This document shows, piece after piece, positions 58,394 to 64,000 of a DNA stretch of 64,000 nucleotides. The notes below the pieces were generated by a model that was not told the DNA's origin, did not search any database, and worked only from the letters and a program-made list of their open reading frames with translations. The DNA is taken from contig JAPFBL010000049.1 in the NCBI GenBank assembly GCA_026182355.1, forward strand, positions 4,051,001 through 4,115,000. Reading direction: 5' to 3'. Position 1 is the first letter of the stretch, and each line of letters opens with the position of its first letter. Source of the stretch: Hermatobates lingyangjiaoensis (lineage: Eukaryota > Arthropoda > Insecta > Hemiptera > Hermatobatidae). A program made the translations under genes and the position numbers.

Positions 58394-58773
58394 CTGGAAA
58401 CCAAATAAAACTGAAAACCTAAGTATAATGAATATGATAAATAATTAATATTACCCCTCACACTTGAAATCTTCGCCAAGGTATTGGCATCTAATGGCGC
58501 AATAACCAGAACATCTGCCCATTTAGAAAGCTCAATATGCACAACAGGATCACCTCGACCTTTCCAAGAGTTCCATTCAGATGCATCAGTATAAACATCA
58601 CCAAATTGTTTCACTTCATCTGCATCAAAAAAATGTAAAGCCTTTTCAGTTGAACAAACTTTTAAGGAGACATCAGAGCCATTACTCTGCTCTTTAAACA
58701 GCTGGAGAATAACTGGCAATTTAATTGCTGCCACACTGCCAGTACAACAAACTAACACATTCAGTGGCTTCAT
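58142..58773 (-). CDS. PPCDC: Phosphopantothenoylcysteine decarboxylase (two exons)
   Basis: Decarboxylates 4'-phosphopantothenoylcysteine to 4'-phosphopantetheine, the third step of coenzyme A synthesis, using FMN in the cytosol. Exon 1 is 58773-58462 (104 codons), exon 2 is 58393-58142; the 68-base intron is GTGAGG...TTTCCAG in phase 0. The joined protein has 187 residues, close to the human enzyme (about 200). Seen: the flavin-binding start VLVCCTGSVAAIKLP, the catalytic His in VVHIELSKWADVLVIAPLDA, the substrate-binding PAMNTYMWDHP, and the active-site Cys in CGDTGLGAMAEP. Its ATG lies 21 bases after the COX19 stop. Confidence 0.95.
58462..58773 (-). CDS. PPCDC: PPCDC exon 1
   Basis: Starts MKPLNVLVCCTGSV and ends LDANTLAKISS at a GTGAGG donor in phase 0. 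It holds the flavoprotein fold start and the catalytic His. Confidence 0.93.
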
Positions 58774-58794
58774 ATTTATTATGGAAAATAAAAT

Positions 58795-59064
58795 TTACTT
58801 TTCCGTTGTATGACTATCAAGGTCAGAATATCCTAGAAGTTCCCAGTCTTCCTGTGTCATTAAATTTTTATTCATACGACAAGCTAAATAACTTTTCGCT
58901 TCATGTCGACACTCATTACTGGAATTATCGTTTTCCGTTAAACATATCATATATTCCAGCATACTCCGTTTACATTTACCATCATGGTCTAAGGGAAAAC
59001 TCCCATTATCAGGAGCAGTAGGAGTAAAGATTTTCTGACCAAAGGTCATAGACGACATTCCCAC
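58795..59064 (-). CDS. COX19: Cytochrome c oxidase assembly factor COX19
   Basis: An 89-residue single-exon frame. It begins with a conserved MTFGQKIFTPTAPDNGSFPL and contains the twin CX9C motif: CKRSMLEYMIC and CRHEAKSYLAC, each with exactly nine residues between cysteines, forming the disulfide-bonded helical hairpin. COX19 works in the mitochondrial intermembrane space with COX11 in copper delivery to cytochrome c oxidase. A second Met at residue 3 and a third at 6 are alternative starts; human COX19 aligns best with the first or third. Length matches the human protein (90). NPRL2 is divergent upstream, PPCDC is 21 bases downstream. Confidence 0.95.
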   Translation of the reverse strand: MGMSSMTFGQKIFTPTAPDNGSFPLDHDGKCKRSMLEYMICLTENDNSSNECRHEAKSYLACRMNKNLMTQEDWELLGYSDLDSHTTEK

Positions 59065-59741
59065 TTAATAGGCATAAATTTCGTAAAAACAAAATGTTAA
59101 TATAACTTTTCATACAAGAGTGTTAATATAAGAGTCCTCTCATGGACTCTTAACATTTTAAGACTAAATCATAAATGTAGGTTTTGATTATAGACGAATT
59201 CGATCCTAATGTTACCAATATGTGGGAGGTGGGAGATATTTACCCTAACCTAATACTACTCATATTCCAGTCTATTTTAACAACCTAAATTACTGCTGAA
59301 TACAATTTTTTTCTTGATGTAGTTATATGGTAATTTGATTTAAATATTGGTCGGTCCTTAAAATAATTATTTGAGGATAAAACAGTTATACCGTGTATTT
59401 CAACAACCTGAACGGATTGAAAACAAGTTGATATTATTACACAAACCCTGTTTATCATATTTTTTTAAACAAAAAAATGTTTTTTTTTTTAATATTGATT
59501 TATGATTTAATTTTTTATATACCATTATATCATGTTTGTTAACTTTTGTTTCATATTAATTTTAAATTGCAATTGTACATATGATATGAACATTTTTAAA
59601 TTCTTCTTAAAAGAAGCTATTTAAAAATGAAGGATTTTCATAGTAATTTAGATATCACAGAATTTAAGAAAACACTGACGCAGTTGCATCGCGATAAGAC
59701 TTATCGAGATTGAGGAAAGACGGTTGACTTGTTTGTATCTG
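59065..59741. promoter_or_regulatory. Shared upstream region of COX19 and NPRL2
   Basis: These 677 bases separate the two divergent start codons and must contain both 5' untranslated regions and promoters. It is AT-rich with T/A runs near 59460-59520; I can point to no specific promoter element. Confidence 0.5.
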
Positions 59742-59864
59742 ATGTCGTTGTTGGAAAGTGCAAATTCTACAAGGTTCTTCGAGGGCTGCGGTAAGGAGGG
59801 ACCCGTAAAATGTATTTTTCTTGCCGAATTTCACCCCACTTATGGACCTAAAATTTCTTGCCAG
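59742..59864 (+). CDS. NPRL2: NPRL2 exon 1
   Basis: 41 codons from ATG to GPKISCQ, donor GTTATT, phase 0. The frame is closed shortly upstream, and no other ATG precedes the conserved [16 protein letters not shown] block. Confidence 0.88.
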
Positions 59865-62800
59865 GTTATTGTTGCAACATGACGTTATTTTAATAATACG
59901 GTACTCTACAGTTGTGTAAGGTTATATTTTAATATAAGTTAATATTACCCCTCCTTGTAAGTAAGGCTGTTCCTTTAATTAATGATAATTTATTATTTAA
60001 AACTGGATAATATTCAATGGGAAGAAAATTAAAATAATTTTACATAGTGTAAATGTAATTTAGGGGTTCTCAACCTTCTTTCTGACCTTTGCCCCCTTTA
60101 CCTAATAAAAAAAATTAATTTACCCCCTTAATAAACATTTTTACAAATGTTTGCAAAAAAAATACCAAAACTTTTTTAAAATGTTTTATTCAGGCCTGAT
60201 TATTTTATTCAGGGATTTGATTATCGCCAAACTAGGATTTTGTAGATTGAAAAATTGATAATCCTGTTGTATTGGTTTCTAAAAGTTTTGAAAAAAACAT
60301 CTCTTAAGAAATATTGCATTTGTCATCTATAAAGGGAACATATGCCATATGAATAAATCTGCTGTCACTTTCCGTTGACTCATCAAGATGAATTGAGAAT
60401 TTGCTTGTCTTCAATTTTGCAACCAATTGTCTTGGCTCATCTAAAGACATTTCATCAATTCTCCTGCGGATCGAGTCATTACTCAACAGAATTGTTTGCA
60501 GGATCTTGCTTTAGCACAGATTTCATTAAATTTTCAAATGCAGGCTTAATAACCTTTTCAGCAATTGTCTGCATTTCCACTTTTGCAACTAATTGTGGAA
60601 TTTCATATGATGCCGTTAAACCATCATCATTTGTCAGCAAACTTTTTTATACATAAGATGACAGAGTATTTTGTTGATTAAATTATCTTTAAATTTTCAC
60701 AATATGATAAAGGTTTATTGACTTTATCTGAATGTTTTCTTATAAAATGCTCATAAAGCCTTGATGGATTCATAGATAATTACGAAATGTGTTTTTACAA
60801 ATAAGTCACCATGGTAATTTTTGGTCATGCGGGTTTTCTATAATAAGCCAAATTATTGTTCATATATTGTCTAATTTCTTTTTTAATGCCATAATGAGGG
60901 TAAGATAACTTAAAATTTATAAAATAGCACTAAGCACCGTTCAATAAGTTGTTACTCGGTGATAGCTATACCAATAAACACTGTACGAACACTTCAAACA
61001 ACTCCATTGGACTAACTGAAATTGAGAATAGCTGCCCTTGCCGATAAAAAGACAAAGGGACCGCCAGATAAGGTCCGATATCCGATACCTTCAGCCAATA
61101 ACAAGGCAGAAGTTGAAAGATAAGAAACCCTACTTATTCTTTCAAAAACTGAACAAGTAAATAATATGTGTTATTTAAGATGATTATTCTGGACTGTTTT
61201 ATTTTATTCAGTTTAAATTTATTTTATTCATTGCGAACAAATAGATATAATCCAATATCTATTAGATTATGATTATATATGTCTAATTATATCTATTTTA
61301 ATTAGATAATTTAATTAGATTAGGTTACATCTATAGATTATATTAGATATAATCTAATGAAATAATTTTTATTTTCATGATATTCATAGACCCTCAATAT
61401 CCATATGTCAATTAAATGACAGAAATTTTCTGCCTTGAGTTGAGAAATTGCCTCCTGGGGGGTAATATTGCCCCCGTTGAGAATGTCTGATGCAATTGAA
61501 GGCTGTATATCTTAATAGTGTTATTTCTCTAAACAGCAAGAGAAACTTTCAACGTAAAAGTGTGGAAGTGTTTTTCAATGTCTTATTGGTAATTATCATT
61601 GGTATTTCAAATTATTACTTTCTATCAATGTGTTCGTCTTTTTACAGGTACCAAATGATTATATAAAAAAAAACACATTTGAATCCGTCAGTGTCTTTAT
61701 TATACCAAAGCACCAGTTAATAAGAAGCATTATCACCGTGTAAGTATATCATATTTGGTATTCCTAGAGTAAAATCCATATAAATTAATGTTATATAATT
61801 CGGGTAGAATTGTTTATTACCAGAGAATTCAAGACATGTGAAGAGGGTTTCCCCACATCATACTATAGTCACCTCTCATAGTCACACAACGTCAAGAAAA
61901 AAAAACTAGAACGCCCTACATTCAAACTAAAAACCCCCACGTACATATAATCGACGAAATAGAGCTTTTCTTATAAAATAAATAATAATACTAATTTAGG
62001 TGTAATGAACTAAATAATGTATGTTTTTGAACTAATAATATATTTAATTTATTCAGGTTCAAATTTGAGGTTTACGGTCTAGTTTAGGACTGTACACATA
62101 GTTTAAAAGTACAGACCTTGAAACAAACGTATAACAAGGTGGTAAGGGTTATCTACCTTATTACTATCACTCTAGAAAGTCTAGAGAAAAACTGGAACCC
62201 ATAAATTCAAATTAACTCTTCTTCTCATTTTAACAACTAATTAAATCAAGCTTCAATATAGAAAAACAATTGGGGGTCAGGTATAGGTATCATATTACAT
62301 GTACAGTATTGTTTACTTTTTCTAATTCCGCCTTTTCTGGGCTAATATACATGAAAAGGGACCCCTGTCATGGGGGCTGGATATCGAGAACTACTCTTAG
62401 TATCATAACTGTCTGTATAAGATAGGTCTTATACATAAAATAAGATATTATATTACAACTGAACACTTAATATGGCAAGATGGTGGGAGTCCCTTTTTTC
62501 TGCATATTTACCTTTTTCTGTTTAAAAAATAAACTTAAAACCAGGAATTTTGGGGATGGAACGGATTATGTATATTCATTTTATTTTCAATGAGAAAATT
62601 GCTTCGCAATATAAGTAAATCGCAATACGACCTCGGTCTGGAAACGAATTAAACTCGTACTGTGAGGTTCTATTGTACTTAATTTCTATAACAAGCACTT
62701 TTATAAAAAGCAATTTTTTATAACATTTTATAACAAGCAATAAATTACCTTTGCTTCAAAAACCTGACTCCAACGGATATTCAATAACATAGTTCTTTGA

Positions 62801-63961
62801 AATTTACTTTATATTATAAAATGTTTAATTTATTTGACTTTAAAACAAATAATTTAGTTTATGTAATAAATTAATTTTACTTACAGTCTCCTTTATTTGG
62901 AGAACAACATTAATTACTACTTGCAGTACTGATTTCTGCATTTTGAATTTACATGTATATTCTTTCTGTGTTCAGGACTTTTGGTACGATAAAAATTGTT
63001 GGTTATCCTGTCAGAATTGATAACAAGAGATATCCAAGGAATGCATTTTACTTCAATCTTTGCTTTGTTTGTGATTCCTGGGCTAGGACTGTACAATATG
63101 ATCCAGTTGTGAAAAAGTTGTCTGGTTATTTGGTAGTATTTTCAATGTTTTACATGATTGTGTTGATTTCTGTGATAAAAATGGTGTTCCTTTTAGAAAG
63201 CATTGGAGGAAGAAAGCTGTTTCCTTTCAAAAATGGAAGAACACCCATACAAGAAAGAAAAGTTGTTGTTCATGTTTGAACATTTCTCTAAAGAATTAAA
63301 GAGTAAAGGTGTTTGCACTTTAGTTGGTAAAGATTTCATTTTCTGTCGATTTAATCCATTTTAATTAAATCATTATTTTAACTTTTTATTAAGCACTTAT
63401 TTTATCCTATATTTATGTGAATAGTTGAGTGAATTATTGTTGTATTATTTGCAGAAGGAAACACTACAAGTCATCTGATGGTTATTAAAATTAGGTCAGA
63501 CCCACCTCCGGTATCAGATTTTGAAGTACCTGTACTCATAGTAACTTTAGACACATTTAGTACCGACCAGTGGGACCTTACCACTCAACAGGTTCTTAAT
63601 CATTAATTAATGAATAAATCGTTAAAGAATTTATCATCCCATACATGTATCTGATCTGTTATTAGATTCTTCCTTATATAAACGGTTTCAATCATGTTTG
63701 CAAAATTGCAGCCTTGGCCGATGTTGACATTAACTTAGTGAAAATATGCTTGAGAAACCTGATGTAAGTCAATTTTGATCACTTTGGAAACAGATCTAGG
63801 ATTATAATTATAATATAATATGTTTTCCAGTTATTACTTTATCATTAAAATGATTCCTATTTTCCAATATTCGAATATTTATACAGTGACACCAAAAATA
63901 CATCAATTGGCTATCAATCAGGAACTACAAACAGAATGTTTAAGGAGTGTGGCTCGAACAA
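59742..63961 (+). CDS. NPRL2: GATOR1 subunit NPRL2 (partial, runs off right edge)
   Basis: NPRL2 pairs with NPRL3 and DEPDC5 in GATOR1, the GTPase-activating complex for RagA/B that turns TORC1 down on the lysosome when amino acids are scarce. Seven exons join in phase: 59742-59864, 61648-61739, 62976-63132, 63197-63326, 63455-63591, 63666-63763 and 63831-63961, giving 289 residues of about 380. Landmarks in order: [107 protein letters not shown]; all align in register with human NPRL2. The start ATG at 59742 gives a short extra N-terminus ([15 protein letters not shown]). The last exon ends at a GTAAGT donor, so the winged-helix C-terminus lies outside the window. Confidence 0.95.
60061..61489 (-). 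mobile_element. hAT element hAT-4 in NPRL2 intron 1
   Basis: Flanked by ATGTAATT (60053-60060) and ATGCAATT (61490-61497), an 8-bp duplication with one change. Ends are inverted: TAGGGGTTCTCAACC and GTTGAGAATGTCTG, with runs of C (GCCCCC, TACCCCC) beside both. The interior keeps a ZBED-type transposase fragment on the minus strand. Confidence 0.82.
60304..60486 (-). pseudogene. hAT transposase fragment
   Basis: Encodes [20 protein letters not shown], then [20 protein letters not shown], matching the 'LSND.V.RRI.DMS.D...QL......FS+QLDESTD' catalytic-region entry of ZBED-type hAT transposases; the DEST Asp is a catalytic residue. Surrounding sequence has stops. Confidence 0.7.
61648..61739 (+). 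CDS. NPRL2: NPRL2 exon 2
   Basis: Acceptor TTTTTACAG, donor GTAAGT. Encodes [14 protein letters not shown] and [15 protein letters not shown]; two bases complete Val with exon 3. Confidence 0.93.
61740..62975 (+). other. NPRL2 intron 2, nothing else seen
   Basis: AT-rich intronic sequence without element ends or a coding segment that I recognise. Confidence 0.6.
62976..63132 (+). CDS. NPRL2: NPRL2 exon 3
   Basis: Acceptor GTGTTCAG, donor GTAGTA. Encodes [30 protein letters not shown] and [10 protein letters not shown] in register with the human protein. Confidence 0.94.
63197..63326 (+). CDS. NPRL2: NPRL2 exon 4
   Basis: Acceptor CCTTTTAG, donor GTAAAG, 43 codons plus one base. Encodes [20 protein letters not shown] and ends SKGVCTLV. 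The intron before it is only 64 bases. Confidence 0.92.
63455..63591 (+). CDS. NPRL2: NPRL2 exon 5
   Basis: Acceptor TTTGCAG, donor GTTCTT (non-typical but GT). Encodes [20 protein letters not shown] and ends DQWDLTTQQ, a highly conserved NPRL2 block. Confidence 0.94.
63666..63763 (+). CDS. NPRL2: NPRL2 exon 6
   Basis: Acceptor GTTATTAG, donor GTAAGT. Encodes [20 protein letters not shown] and [12 protein letters not shown]. Confidence 0.94.
63831..63961 (+). CDS. NPRL2: NPRL2 exon 7
   Basis: Acceptor TTTTCCAG, donor GTAAGT. Encodes [20 protein letters not shown] and ends ECLRSVART; one base is left over for the exon beyond the window. Confidence 0.92.
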
Positions 63962-64000
63962 GTAAGTTTAATCTTATTAAAACTCATTTAACCTTGTATT

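Noticed and set aside
58725..59021. Plus-strand frame of 98 codons
   Set aside because: It is antisense to COX19 and the PPCDC start; the minus strand carries the conserved CX9C protein.
1..64000. CRISPR arrays, operons or bacterial insertions
   Set aside because: No regularly spaced direct repeats with unique spacers and no intron-free bacterial-type gene cluster; repeats seen are microsatellites and eukaryotic transposons.

Overview
The window is AT-rich, intron-bearing eukaryotic DNA. Its four protein genes (a long minus-strand gene resembling the FAM193 family, PPCDC, COX19 and NPRL2) and its transposons (Helitron, hAT, mariner/Tc1, Penelope-like elements with GIY-YIG endonuclease, and LINE fragments with an endonuclease or RNase H domain) point to an arthropod, most likely an insect. 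No prokaryotic feature, CRISPR array or rRNA gene is visible.

Layout. (1) 1-21.0 kb: the 5' part of a minus-strand gene. Eleven coding exons are joined in matching phase by GT-AG introns and give about 414 residues, continuing past the left edge. Its introns hold a decayed Tc1 element, a mariner split by a LINE fragment, a LINE RNase H fragment and a Helitron. (2) 21-57 kb: almost pure mobile DNA. It contains Penelope-like elements in head-to-head pairs with hammerhead-ribozyme-like cores, Helitrons with A|T target sites and 3' hairpins, hAT elements with 8-bp target duplications, a mariner with matching 31-base ends, tRNA-derived SINE sequence, and three diverged copies of a multi-kilobase repeat that show the empty sites of later insertions. 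(3) 58.1-64.0 kb: a compact housekeeping cluster. COX19 and PPCDC lie in tandem on the minus strand only 21 bases apart. NPRL2 is divergent on the plus strand, with seven exons in the window, and runs off the right edge; its first intron carries a hAT copy.

The host genes are not a pathway. PPCDC is a coenzyme A biosynthesis enzyme, COX19 a mitochondrial intermembrane-space copper/redox factor for cytochrome c oxidase assembly, and NPRL2 a GATOR1 subunit that restrains TORC1. The transposons do interact, and their nesting gives a relative chronology: Helitron inside Helitron inside the long repeat, mariner inside the same repeat, hAT inside a LINE, LINE inside a mariner, and Helitron inside a Penelope-like element.

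The points I find most interesting are: the hammerhead-like motif with a self-complementary helix III at four Penelope-derived sites; the repeated head-to-head Penelope arrangement, including a near-perfect 1.77-kb inverted pair; a composite Helitron that seems to have read through a damaged terminator into SINE-like tandem repeats and a second terminator; and the possible COX19-PPCDC bicistronic unit. All similarities were judged by eye from the sequence, with no database search.
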